From contig JAIKZH010000082.1 of assembly GCA_024682395.1 (NCBI GenBank), positions 1 through 37,582 on the forward strand: a stretch of DNA of 37,582 nucleotides, read 5' to 3'. A program made the position numbers and the translations under genes. Each line of letters starts with the position of its first letter. The stretch's first letter is position 1. This DNA is from Bacteroidaceae bacterium (GTDB taxonomy: Bacteria > Bacteroidota > Bacteroidia > Bacteroidales > Bacteroidaceae). Positions 9,123 through 20,000 of this stretch are shown one piece after another. A model generated the notes under the pieces. It ran no database searches, had not been told where the DNA came from, and worked only from the letters and a program-made list of their open reading frames with translations.

Positions 9123-9740
9123 TTATTCATTCATTAAATCCATAAAAGCAAGTGATTCACGCTCAATTTCATTAACAACTCCGTCTATCTTTGCCACGAG
9201 GTAATTATATGCAAACAACGCAATGATACCGACTATCAATCCCCCAACAGTAGTGACCATAGCCTGATAAATACCTCCCGACAACATACTTATGTCAAGA
9301 TTGCCTCCAGCATTTGACATTTGCCAAAAAGCCTCAACCATACCAATAACGGTTCCGAGGAATCCTATCATCGGAGCGCCTGATGCAATTGTTGCCAACA
9401 CTGGAAGACGTTTTTCTAATATTGCAACTTCAAGATTTCCTGTGTTCTCGATAGCAGTCTGAATTTCTGGCGCAGGACGACCAATACGACTGAGTCCACG
9501 TTCGATGATACGTGCTGTTGTTGTATTTGTCACCCTACAATAATTTATAGCTGAACGCATATCGTTATTCTTAACATAATCACGAATACGATTCATGAAT
9601 AACTTATCAACCTTTCCTGCACTGCGTATTGCAAGGAAACGATCTGTAAATATATACACTGCAACTATAGACAAGACCGCAAGGACAATCATTATCCATC
9701 CACCTTGTTTTGCTAATTCTAAAATACTTAATTCCTGCAT
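9123..9740 (-). CDS. exbB: ExbB/TolQ/MotA family proton channel protein
   Basis: This 205-aa protein has three membrane segments (about 13-32, 105-130 and 148-172) and the family's conserved GTVIGMVEAF and TTVGGLIVGI stretches in the last two, which line the proton path. The N-terminal periplasmic part is short, as in TolQ and Bacteroidetes ExbB. It is the second gene of the pdxJ-exbB-exbD-tonB run, 17 bp after pdxJ. ExbB and TolQ cannot be told apart with confidence from sequence alone. Confidence 0.93.
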   Translation of the reverse strand: MQELSILELAKQGGWIMIVLAVLSIVAVYIFTDRFLAIRSAGKVDKLFMNRIRDYVKNNDMRSAINYCRVTNTTTARIIERGLSRIGRPAPEIQTAIENTGNLEVAILEKRLPVLATIASGAPMIGFLGTVIGMVEAFWQMSNAGGNLDISMLSGGIYQAMVTTVGGLIVGIIALFAYNYLVAKIDGVVNEIERESLAFMDLMNE

Positions 9741-9757
9741 AACATAATTATTTACAG

Positions 9758-10471
9758 TTATTTACAACAATCTTTATATTGTTTGATAGTTTCATTCAAA
9801 CCTAAATAGAGTGCATCACAAATCAACGCATGTCCGATACTTACTTCATCGATAAAAGGAATACGCTCAATAAGATAACGTAAATTCTCCAAACTCAAAT
9901 CATGACCAGCATTCAAACCTAAGCCACAATTATGAGCCACTTGTGCTGCATCTACAAATGGTTGTGCTGCCATTTCTTTTCCTTTTGGATATGCTGAAGC
10001 ATATGGTTCAGTGTACAACTCCACACGATCAGCACCCAACTTAGCAGACAATTCAATCATTTGTGGTACAGGATCTACAAATATTGATGTACGAATTCCT
10101 TTTTCTTTGAATTCCTTAACTATCTCTGTAAGAAAAACATAATTTTTCTGAGTATCCCAACCATGATTGGAAGTTAACTGCTCAGGACTATCAGGAACTA
10201 ATGTGACTTGTGCTGGACGAACTTCCAAAACAAGATCTATAAAACTCTTCTGAGGATATCCCTCTATATTGAATTCGGTTGTCAATATAGGTTTTAAATC
10301 ACGAACATCCTGATAACGTATATGACGCTCATCTGGACGTGGATGAACTGTTATACCATCAGCACCAAATTTCTCACAATCACGAGCAACCTGCAATATA
10401 TCGGGGTTATTTCCACCGCGAGCATTGCGTATTGTTGCAATTTTATTAATGTTTACACTTAACTTAGCCAT
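9758..10471 (-). CDS. pdxJ: Pyridoxine 5'-phosphate synthase
   Basis: PdxJ joins 3-amino-2-oxopropyl phosphate and 1-deoxy-xylulose 5-phosphate to give pyridoxine 5'-phosphate, the last ring-forming step of the DXP-dependent vitamin B6 route in the cytoplasm. The 237-aa length and TIM-barrel sequence are standard. The catalytic residues are visible: His43 ([12 protein letters not shown]), Glu70 (FNIEGYP) and His190 (GLNAGHDLS). It heads the run leading into exbB-exbD-tonB and is divergent from nadK across a 92-bp gap. A TAatTTTG element lies 20 bp upstream of its ATG. Confidence 0.97.
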   Translation of the reverse strand: MAKLSVNINKIATIRNARGGNNPDILQVARDCEKFGADGITVHPRPDERHIRYQDVRDLKPILTTEFNIEGYPQKSFIDLVLEVRPAQVTLVPDSPEQLTSNHGWDTQKNYVFLTEIVKEFKEKGIRTSIFVDPVPQMIELSAKLGADRVELYTEPYASAYPKGKEMAAQPFVDAAQVAHNCGLGLNAGHDLSLENLRYLIERIPFIDEVSIGHALICDALYLGLNETIKQYKDCCK

Positions 10472-10479
10472 ATTTTTTG

Positions 10480-10487
10480 TATCTTTG
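10480..10487 (+). promoter_or_regulatory. -7 element for nadK (TAtcTTTG)
   Basis: TATCTTTG matches TAnnTTTG on the plus strand, 77 bp before the nadK start. No clean TTTG is found at 19-21 bp upstream, so the -33 box is weak. It faces the pdxJ -7 element with only three bases between them. Confidence 0.5.
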
Positions 10488-10490
10488 CCG

Positions 10491-10498
10491 CAAAATTA
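10491..10498 (-). promoter_or_regulatory. -7 element for pdxJ-exbB-exbD-tonB (TAatTTTG)
   Basis: The minus strand reads TAATTTTG, matching TAnnTTTG, with a TTTT (10521-10524) 22 bp upstream in the -33 region. The expected start is near 10484, about 13 bp before the pdxJ ATG, so the leader would be very short. Confidence 0.5.
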
Positions 10499-10563
10499 AG
10501 GAAAATTTCTGAGGTGATATAAAATCATTAAGATTATTTATACTAAAAAAAGTAAAAACACAT

Positions 10564-11451
10564 ATGGAATCTAAAAAATTTAAGATTGCACTCTTTGGAA
10601 ATGTGTATCAAGAAAAGAAATCCATGGCCGTACAAAAATTACTTGCTACTGCCACTGAATTAAATATGGATATAGCTATTGCTGAAGGATTCTATAATTT
10701 CCTACACAACAGCATGCAAATTGAGATTCCTAAATGTGAGATAATCAAAGGGAATGAGTTCAATGCCGATATTGCAATTTGTATGGGAGGCGATGGTACA
10801 TTCCTTGATGTTGCCAGTCGTGTCGGAGACAAGGAAATCCCTATCTTAGGCATTAACACTGGACGTTTAGGTTTTCTCGCAAGTTTTTCACCTGATAATA
10901 TTGAAGAGGCCTTAACAACTATTATTGAAGGTAATTATAACGTAAAAAAACATAGTGTACTAAAAATAACATGCGAAGAAATGCCACTCGTGGGATATCC
11001 CTTCGCTCTTAACGAGATAGCAATTCTCAAACACGATATCTCCGCTATGATTTGTATTCACACTTCAATTGATGGGGAATATCTCACAACATATCAAGCC
11101 GATGGTCTCATCATAGGAACACCAACCGGAAGTACTGCATACTCCCTCAGTGTGGGTGGACCTATAATAATGCCAGAAATCGACACAATCTCTCTCACCC
11201 CTGTTGCACCACATAGTCTTAACATGCGTCCGTTAGTCATAGGTGGTAATTCTACCATTGATTTATGTGTTGAAAGCAGAAGCAATAATTTCCTTGTTTC
11301 TCTTGACGGACGTAGCCAAGGATACCCTGACAGAATACATCTGCAAATAAGTAAGGCTCCTTACTGCGTTAAAGTAATAACAAAACAAGAAGCAAGTTTC
11401 TTTTCAACTCTAAGAGCAAAAATGATGTGGGGAGCCGATATAAGAGAATAG
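10564..11451 (+). CDS. nadK: NAD kinase
   Basis: NadK phosphorylates NAD to NADP using ATP. The 295-aa protein shows the family motifs in order: GGDGT (75-79) for phosphate binding, LGINTGRLGFLA (from about 95), the Asn-Glu pair NE (150-151) that binds adenosine, and TPTGSTAYSLS (from 187). Asp180 of the ADG stretch is also conserved. The start at 10564 gives the normal N-terminus. It is divergent from pdxJ, an arrangement I recall from other Bacteroidales, and is followed 16 bp later by an ABC exporter gene, probably in one transcript. Confidence 0.96.
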   Translation: MESKKFKIALFGNVYQEKKSMAVQKLLATATELNMDIAIAEGFYNFLHNSMQIEIPKCEIIKGNEFNADIAICMGGDGTFLDVASRVGDKEIPILGINTGRLGFLASFSPDNIEEALTTIIEGNYNVKKHSVLKITCEEMPLVGYPFALNEIAILKHDISAMICIHTSIDGEYLTTYQADGLIIGTPTGSTAYSLSVGGPIIMPEIDTISLTPVAPHSLNMRPLVIGGNSTIDLCVESRSNNFLVSLDGRSQGYPDRIHLQISKAPYCVKVITKQEASFFSTLRAKMMWGADIRE

Positions 11452-11467
11452 AACAAATACCCATTGA

Positions 11468-13189
11468 ATGCACTTCAACAAGACTAAATACCCAACTAAA
11501 ACAATCATAAAATGGTTGTGGCGTCATAATAAAGAATGCCGGAAACAGGCACTCTTAAACGTCACAATTGGGATTATTCAGGTCATCTTAGGATTGATTG
11601 GAGTGGAAGTGTTGCGCCAACTGACCGACATAGCAGCTGGCAAAACAAACGGACCACTAATGATGATGGGCGGTTTCTATATCCTAATCATTATCAGTGA
11701 ATTTATATGTAATATCGCCCATACATGGATTGCTGCAGTTTTGGGAGTAAAAACTCAAAACTTAATGCAACAACAATTCTTCAACCAACTATTAAAAAGT
11801 AAATGGCAGGGAATCGAAAAATTTCATAGCGGCGATATTCTTAATCGTTTATTCGGGGATGTTAACGATATTGTTAACTTAATGACCGAAGTCCTTCCTT
11901 TTATCGTCACATTATTAATACAATTTATCGCATCCTTTATTTACCTTCTCAATATGGATGCATATCTTGCTTACATTCTAATAATTGCATCGCCATTCTT
12001 CTTGTTACTCAGTAAATTATATTTTCGTAAGATGAGACGGATCGTACGCAAAATCAAAGATAGCAATAGTACGATTCAGTCAATTATCCAAGAAAGCATA
12101 CAACACAAAATGGTGATAAAGGTAATGGAAATTGCCAACACCATGATTGAAAAACTCGACAAGCATCAATCATTATTAAGATGGCAAATAAAATACAGAG
12201 CACAATTTTCTATCCTAACAAGAACTCTTGTGTTCATCGGATTTAGAGGAGGGGCACTTATCGCATTAATATTCAGTTTATACCAACTCAACGAAGGATT
12301 AATCACAGTTGGAGTACTAATGGCATTCACACAATTAATCGGTAGGATACAACACCCACTGCTTGAGTTCAGTAGATTATTACCTACATTCGTCAATAGT
12401 TTCACTTCATCTGAACGATTAATGGAATTAGAAGAACTGCCAGCTGAAGAAAAAGAATTGCAACAAACTGATATTGACCTTGAAGATTCATCATCAAAAT
12501 TCGGTATTCGTTTCAATAATATCTCATACAGATACAACGACAAAAAATATGATATTTTGTCAAACTTCAATTATGAATTTAAGCCAGGTACTTTCACTGC
12601 TGTCTTAGGCGAAACTGGGGCTGGCAAAACCACCATGCTAAGACTCATGCTGGCACTCATCGAACCCAACGAAGGCAATATAACTATTTTCAAAGAAAAC
12701 TGCACTCAAGCGCTTAACTCTGATGATGTAAACGACAACAAAGAAATTATAGCAGGAGTTAACACCAGAAAACTATTCAGTTATGTTCCACAAGGAAATA
12801 CACTTTTCTCTGGAACAATCAGAGACAACCTAAGAATAGGCAATCCACAAGCTACGACATCCCAGATGTATGAAGCCCTCAATATTGCTCAAGCAGATTT
12901 CGTAAAAGACCTTCCCGACAAACTCGACACATTATGCGGAGAAGGAGGAGGAGGCTTGTCTGAAGGACAGGCTCAACGTATTGCCATAGCACGCGCATTA
13001 CTTCGTCCATTTAAGATTCTCTTGCTTGATGAGGCCACATCAGCATTGGACATACAAACAGAAGAAATATTACTAACAAATCTCAAACAGAAATATACAG
13101 ACAGAACCATTATTTTTATAACACATAGACTGTCCACAGTTAGTTTCACATCACAACAAATCACACTTACAAGAAATAAACGATTCTAA
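11468..13189 (+). CDS. ABC exporter half-transporter (fused TMD-NBD), substrate unknown
   Basis: This 573-aa protein has an N-terminal six-helix exporter domain (about 20-320) and a C-terminal ATPase domain. Walker A GETGAGKT (about 381-388), the Q-loop YVPQGNTLFSGTI, signature LSEGQAQR (about 497), Walker B ILLLDEATSALD (about 517-528) and the switch ITHR are all intact, so it should hydrolyse ATP as a dimer. The chain stops only about 20 residues after the switch His. Most exporters continue another 40-60 residues with a '(I/V)VL..G.I.E.G.H..L' stretch, which is missing here. It follows nadK by 16 bp. Nothing in the sequence shows the substrate; lipid, peptide and drug export are all possible. 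Confidence 0.9.
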   Translation: MHFNKTKYPTKTIIKWLWRHNKECRKQALLNVTIGIIQVILGLIGVEVLRQLTDIAAGKTNGPLMMMGGFYILIIISEFICNIAHTWIAAVLGVKTQNLMQQQFFNQLLKSKWQGIEKFHSGDILNRLFGDVNDIVNLMTEVLPFIVTLLIQFIASFIYLLNMDAYLAYILIIASPFFLLLSKLYFRKMRRIVRKIKDSNSTIQSIIQESIQHKMVIKVMEIANTMIEKLDKHQSLLRWQIKYRAQFSILTRTLVFIGFRGGALIALIFSLYQLNEGLITVGVLMAFTQLIGRIQHPLLEFSRLLPTFVNSFTSSERLMELEELPAEEKELQQTDIDLEDSSSKFGIRFNNISYRYNDKKYDILSNFNYEFKPGTFTAVLGETGAGKTTMLRLMLALIEPNEGNITIFKENCTQALNSDDVNDNKEIIAGVNTRKLFSYVPQGNTLFSGTIRDNLRIGNPQATTSQMYEALNIAQADFVKDLPDKLDTLCGEGGGGLSEGQAQRIAIARALLRPFKILLLDEATSALDIQTEEILLTNLKQKYTDRTIIFITHRLSTVSFTSQQITLTRNKRF

Positions 13190-13278
13190 ACCTACAAAGC
13201 CCCGATTTTCAGACAAATCGTTTATATTTATTTTCTAATAAAAACAGAATAAAAACACAATTTTTGTAAATAATTTCG

Positions 13279-13286
13279 TACCTTTG
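13279..13286 (+). promoter_or_regulatory. -7 element for ruvA-sprA (TAccTTTG)
   Basis: TACCTTTGCAA matches the -7 consensus exactly. No TTTG is found at the usual 19-21 bp; one at 13263-13266 is too close. With a start near 13293, the leader before ruvA is about 125 bases and holds a nested hairpin (13345-13399). Confidence 0.6.
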
Positions 13287-13344
13287 CAATAATAATTGTT
13301 TTTTTACGTTATTATATTTATAATAAATTAATGCAGAAACTGTA

Positions 13345-13399
13345 TATTCTTCATTGATTGAAAACGATTTTCATCGGTTAAATCCATACATGAAGAATA
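13345..13399 (+). promoter_or_regulatory. Nested hairpin in the ruvA leader
   Basis: TATTCTTCAT (13345-13354) and ATGAAGAATA (13390-13399) form a perfect 10-bp inverted repeat. Within the 35-base interval, GAAAA-CGA-TTTTC forms a second stem that can extend through GAT/ATC. Transcribed from the -7 element at 13279, the RNA would fold into a stem ending 19 bases before the likely ruvA ATG (13419). It could regulate translation or attenuate transcription. No known riboswitch class is recognised. Confidence 0.45.
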
Positions 13400-13418
13400 A
13401 ATGCAATATAAACAAAAT

Positions 13419-14024
13419 ATGATAGAGTACTTAAAAGGACGAATAGATGAACTTACTCCAGCAACAGCAACAATAGAATGTGCGGGTGTAGGATATCTTA
13501 TCAACATATCACTTAACACTTATTCTGTTTTACAAGGCAAAGAAGAAGCTAAAATCTATGTGTACGAAGCTATTAGAGAAGACGCATGGACTCTTTTTGG
13601 ATTTGCCACTAAAAACGAACGATCACTATTCCTTATGCTAATCGGTATTTCTGGTATTGGTGGAAATACTGCCAGAACAATATTGTCGTCATTCTCAGCA
13701 TATGAATTCTGTAATATCGTAGAAGAAGGAAATGACCGTTTGTTATCAACCGTAAAAGGTTTAGGAAAGAAAACAGCACAAAAAATCATACTTGAACTAA
13801 AAGATAAAATAGCATCTCTTGGTATAATTGACAGCGAACCACGTAACAGCAGCAATAGCCAACAGCTCACTATTAACAAAGAATTATATAACGAAGCTGT
13901 TGAAGCATTGAAGATGTTAGGCTTTCCTCCTGCACCAACATCAAAAGTTGTTCGTTCTATTTTAACAGAAGAGCCCGATGCTCCTGTTGAAAAAGTTATT
14001 AAATTAGCATTAAAGATGTTATAA
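13419..14024 (+). CDS. ruvA: Holliday junction branch-migration protein RuvA
   Basis: RuvA forms a tetramer that grips Holliday junctions and loads the RuvB helicase. The 201-aa chain has the N-terminal OB fold ([14 protein letters not shown]...), two helix-hairpin-helix motifs ([10 protein letters not shown] and [12 protein letters not shown]) and a C-terminal RuvB-contacting domain. I place the start at 13419, because MIEYLKGRI is the family N-terminus. An in-frame ATG at 13401 would add six residues and would sit right against the leader hairpin. It is followed 49 bp later by sprA; ruvA next to sprA is a recurrent order in Bacteroidetes. Confidence 0.95.
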   Translation: MIEYLKGRIDELTPATATIECAGVGYLINISLNTYSVLQGKEEAKIYVYEAIREDAWTLFGFATKNERSLFLMLIGISGIGGNTARTILSSFSAYEFCNIVEEGNDRLLSTVKGLGKKTAQKIILELKDKIASLGIIDSEPRNSSNSQQLTINKELYNEAVEALKMLGFPPAPTSKVVRSILTEEPDAPVEKVIKLALKML

Positions 14025-14073
14025 GAAGTAGTTTTAATACAAAATTACTTTAATTCATACGTTGAATTCCAGA

Positions 14074-17000
14074 ATGAATAAATTAAGATATATATTAATT
14101 TTCATTATGACATTGGCAATGGTTTTTACCTTTGCCGCCACTTATAGTCCTTCATCATACACTAATTCACCAAGCACAAGCCAGTCACAACTTGACACAT
14201 TATCACATGTAAAAGTTAAAAAGACTGATTACACAAATGACGAAAAACCAATAGAAACATCATTGGATTTGGCTACACCTGAAAACATAGCCATAGACAC
14301 TGCTATTTATGATGAGAAACAAGGTTTTTATCGTGTAGGTACTCGTCTCGGCGACAATTTTCTTAGTGCGCCATATATCATGACGCCAGAAGAATATCTT
14401 AAATGGAATGAACGTAAATCTATAAACAGATATTTCCGTGAGCGCAACGACTCTTTGTTCGCACGAAAAGGTAAAGAAAAATTCGACTTTACAGACATGC
14501 ATTTCGACCTTGGACCTGCTGAAAAAATTTTCGGCCCCGGGGGCGTTAGAATCAAGACTAATGGTAGCGCAGAACTAAAATTCGGTTATAACTATAAATA
14601 TACAGACAACCCATCTCTCACAGAAAGAAACAGAACGGTCAAGAACTTTGATTTTGATGAGAAAATTAATATCAATGTCAATGCCAGCATTGGCGATAAA
14701 ATGGATTTCAATCTCAACTACAATACAGAATCCACATTTGATTATGATGCAAAAAATCTAAAACTCAGTTACGAAGGAAAAGAAGACGAGATTGTACGAC
14801 TTTTGGAAGCAGGAAACGTTAGTTTCCCATCAAACAACTCACTTGTAAGAGGCTCACAATCATTGTTTGGTATCAGAACGGATTTACAATTCGGAAAATT
14901 AAATCTGCAGACTGTCGTTTCACAGAAAAAATCAAAATCACAAACAGTCGCATCTAAAGGAGGAGCCCAATTAACTCCTTTTGAAATCCAAGCATACAAT
15001 TACGACGAAAACCGTCACTTCTTTATCGCCCAATATTTCCGCGATCAATATGATATTGCATGTGCTACCCTTCCTACAATCACATCAGGCGTTACAATCA
15101 ATCGTGTTGAAATATGGGTTACAAACACATCTGGAGCAACAGAAAACACTCGCGACATTGTTGGTTTTGTTGATTTGGCTGAACACGACAAGATATATAA
15201 TAACATCTGGACTCCAAAAGGCACTCAACAACCACAAAACCAATCAAATACACTATACTCAAATATCATAGATAATTATCCTAACATCAGATCGGTTGAC
15301 AAGACAAGTAGTATTCTCGACCAATTTCTTGTTGGTGGTGTCGATTATGAGAAAGTTGAGAATGCACGTCTGCTGTCATCCAACGAATATACACTTAACA
15401 AGCACTTAGGATATATCTCATTAAAGAGCACATTGCAAACAAACAATGTATTGGCTATCTCATATGAATATACATACGGCGGAAATACATATCAAGTAGG
15501 AGAATTCTCTTCAGACATCAAAGACAACGATAAAGCTCTTATCGTAAAATTGCTTAAAAACACAAGCAACTCTCCTAAAATAGGAAACTGGGATTTGATG
15601 ATGAAGAATGTATATTCTCTTAATGCCAATTCTGTACAGAAAGAGAAATTCAAACTTGACATAAAATATCAAAGCGACACAACTGGTGTGACATTATCAT
15701 ACATACCAGAGCCTTTGTTTAAAAACACAACCATCCTCAAGATGATGAATCTTGACCGATTGGATGACAACATGAAAACGAATCCTAATGGTAAATTCGA
15801 CTTTATCGACGGATATACAATAGAAGCACAAAACGGACGAATTGTATTCCCTGTTGTGGAACCTTTCGGACAATGGCTCCGTGACAGATTAAAGAATGAT
15901 CAACTTGCTGATAAATATTGTTACGACGAACTTTATGATTCTACAAAAACCGTAGCAAAACAAGTTGCAGAAAAGAATAAATTCACTCTCGAAGGTGAAT
16001 ATAAAGCCTCATCAGGAAGCGAAATAGACCTTGGTAGTATGAACATTCCACAAGGGTCAGTTGTTGTAACTGCTGGTGGAGTAACATTAACCGAAGGTAC
16101 AGACTATACAGTGAATTATTCTGCAGGAAAGGTCAACATAATCAATCAAAGTATTATTGACGCTGGAACCAATGTAAGTGTCAGTCTGGAAAGCCAATCA
16201 GACTTCTCCTTAATACGAAAAACCATGTTGGGAGTAAACTGGACGTATGATTTCAGTAAAAACTTCCAATTAGGAGGTACGTACATGCACCTAAGCGAAC
16301 AAGCACAAACCACAAAAGTCAAAATGGGTGACGAACCGCTGAACAACACGATATGGGGACTTCATCTGAATTGGAAACAACAAAGCCAATGGTTAACCAA
16401 TCTAATTGACAAGCTCCCATTAATCAACGTTTCACAACCATCAAGTATCAATTTTAATGCTGAGTTTGCACAATTAATTGCTGGTAAGACTTCTGGAGTA
16501 CAAGGCAATGCATCATATCTTGATGATTTTGAAGAGACCAAGAGCGGTATAGATGAGAGCAGACCAAGTTCATGGGGATTAAGTTCTACCCCATCCCATT
16601 TAACTAATGGCAATCTGAAAAACGATGTGAAATATGGATACAATAGAGCAAGACTCGCATGGTATAGCATCGACCCACTCTTCACAAGACGAAGTTCGTC
16701 ACTAACTCCAAGTCACTTGAAAAACGACCTTGAACAACTTTCTAATCACTATGTACGTGAAGTTTATGTTCGCGAAGTATATCCTAACCGTGATACCAAC
16801 TCAGGAGAAAGCAATACTCTGCCAATCTTGAATGTAGCATATTATCCAAGTGAACGCGGACCATACAACCTTGATACAGATGTTGACAGAAATGGTAATC
16901 TGAATAATCCTGCATCAAGATGGGGAGGTATGACAAAAAAAATAGATGCAAGCGACTTTGAAACATCAAATGTGCAATATGTTGAGTTCTGGATGCTTGA

Positions 17001-20000
17001 TCCATTTATCTATACAAACAAAGAAAATAGCGGCAAACGATACGGAGGTGACCTTTATTTTAACCTCGGAGATATAAGTGAGGATGTCTTGAAAGATGGT
17101 AAAAAATCTTATGAAAGCGGACTCCCTGTAAGCGATGCTTTTTCACATACCGACTCTACTTTATGGGGACGTGTTCCTGCTGAAAAAAGTGTTGTTTATT
17201 CATTCAGCAACGAATCTGGAGCACGACAAAAACAAGACGTCGGTTTGAATGGTTTGTCTGATAAAGAAGAAAGAGAATTCGGCATTTATGCAGATTATCT
17301 CAAACAAATGAAAGACAAAGTCGCACCAGAGGTTTACTCTTCTCTTTATGAAGACCCAGCAGGTGACGACTATCATTATTATCGTGGTTCGGACTTCGAT
17401 GCAAACCAAACATCTATTCTCGATAGATATAAAAGAATCAATAGCCCTGAGGGTAACTCACCTAATTCAAGTGAAAGCGGAGAATCATATAGTACCGCTT
17501 ACAAAACCACACCTGATGTTGAAGATGTAAATCAGGACTATACAATGAATGAATACGAGAATTTCTTTGAATATCATGTTAACATCCGACCAGAGGAAAT
17601 GAAAGTCGGACGTAATTTCATTGTGGACGAAAGAAAAACAAGTGTAAAACTTAGAAACGGAAAGACAGAAGAAGCTACTTGGTATCAGTTCCGTATCCCT
17701 GTTGATGAATATGAGAAGAAAGTCGGAAGTATCAGCGACCTCAGTAGTATTCGATTCATGCGTATGTATCTCACCGACTTCGAAGAACCTATCGTATTGC
17801 GATTCGCATCACTCGATCTCGTCAGAGGAGAATGGAGAAATTATACACAACCATTATACACTGGAGACAAACCAAGTATTAGCGGTTCTATCCACACTGC
17901 AGCAGTAAATATCGAGGAGAACAACGATAAAACTCCTGTAAACTATGTGTTACCACCAGGTATCACACGTGTTATTGACCCTCAACAACGCCAATTAACA
18001 CAAAACAACGAACAAGCCTTGTCTATCACTGTTGAAGATTTGGCTTCGGGAGATGCACGTGCCGTATACAAAACAATGAATCAAGATCTGCGCAAATACA
18101 AACACGTACAAATGTTTGTTCACGCTAACGCATTAGAAGGCCAAGAACATGACTTGCAGGACAATCAGATGAGTGTCTTCATCCGTTTGGGAAGTGACTA
18201 CAAGAGTAATTACTATGAATATGAGATACCTCTGAAATTAACTGCACCTGGACACTACGACACATATACAACCTCTGGTTGCGAAGCTGTGTGGCCAGAA
18301 GAGAATATGCTGGATATTGACTTCAATATATTAACAGAAATAAAGCATAAAAGAAACAAAGCTAAGGCTAGTAATGGATTAAGTTATACACAAATGTACT
18401 ATGACTATGATCCTAACAGACCTAACAACAAAATAAGCGTTATCGGTAACCCTTCATTGGGAGAAGTAAAAACAATGATGATTGGTGTAAGAAATAACGG
18501 TCGTAAAACTAACTCTGTCGAGGTTTGGGTTAACGAATTAAGATTACAAGACTATAATAACGAAGGTGGTTACGCTGCACAAGGTAACTTAAGCATGCAA
18601 TTATCCGATTTAGGAAGCATTAACCTTGCTGGTCACATGGAAACCGCTGGATACGGAGGACTTGAAGAGAATGTAGCATCACGACGCGATGATAACTTAT
18701 ACGAATGGAATATTACAACTAATATTGAATTGGGTAAACTATTTCCTGATAAATGGAAAATGAACTTGCCTTTGTATTATTCTTATTCATGGCAGAAGGT
18801 GTCACCTAAATACAATCCTTTTGACACCGACATGCTTTTGAAAGACGCACTTAATGAATGCGAATCTTCATTTGCTCGTGATTCTCTCAGCAACCTCACT
18901 GAAACAATCGTAAAAACAAAGAATCTGTCATTAAGCAATTGGAAGTCAAACTATACAAGTCCACGCCCAATGCCTTTTGACCCTGCCAACTTCGCCGTCA
19001 GCTATTCTTATAGTCAAAGATACAAAACTGGCGAAACTATCGTATATGAGAACGACGAAAACTGGAAAGCAAACTTCTCATATAACTATAGTCCAAAATA
19101 CAAAACATGGGAACCATTCAAAAAAATAAAAGGTAAATCTAAGTGGCTCGACATAATTAAAGCCCAAAATCTTAATTACCTACCACAAAGTATCTCATTC
19201 AATACCGATCTTACTCGTAATTATTACGAGTTCCAAGAACGCGACATTGATGCAGGTACTCAACTACCAGTCGTATTCTCAGAACAATTCTTATGGAATC
19301 GTCAGTTTAATATACGATGGGACATATTCAAAGCACTCAGATTATCATATACATCTGCTACACATGCAGAAATAGAAGAGCCTTATACCGTTATTAACAA
19401 GAGTTTGTACCCTGATGCTTATGAAGCATGGAAAGACTCTGTTAAACATAGTTTGGCTTCATTTGGTAGACCATTGACATACAACTCAACATTCACAGGA
19501 TCATACAACCTACCACTAAACAAAATTCCATTACTCGATTGGATTAGTGCAGACGGTAGTTACAATGCTTCATACCATTGGAACAGAGGAACAGAATTGG
19601 AAGATGGTACATCTCTTGGTCATATGGCAAATACTCAAAGAACTATAAACATTAATAGTAAAATCAACTTTGAGACTCTTTATAAGAAATGGAGTTTCCT
19701 TGAGAAAACAGAACAACGATTCTCAAGTAACTCTCGTAACAACAGAAACAGAACAACAAAAGATACCACAACCAAAAAGAATAGTTCTAAGAACAAGAAC
19801 GATGCTGCATCTGATAATAATAAGGCAGCAAAAGAACAGACTTCCAACAAGAACCAGAAAAACGGCAAGTCTTCTACAACTAATGTTACATTAAACGACT
19901 CTACCAACACCGAATTAACTCACGGATTCAACACACGTAGAATCATTGTCAAAGCAACTACAGAGAGTGGAAAATCATACGACCTCAAGTATAAACGCGT

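Noticed and set aside
14062-14073. Earlier TTG start for sprA
   Set aside because: It would place four extra residues before a good signal peptide that begins naturally at ATG 14074.
19670-19910. Extra frames on both strands inside sprA
   Set aside because: They arise over the Lys/Asn-rich insert, whose repetitive codons stay open in other frames. sprA itself explains the coding signal.
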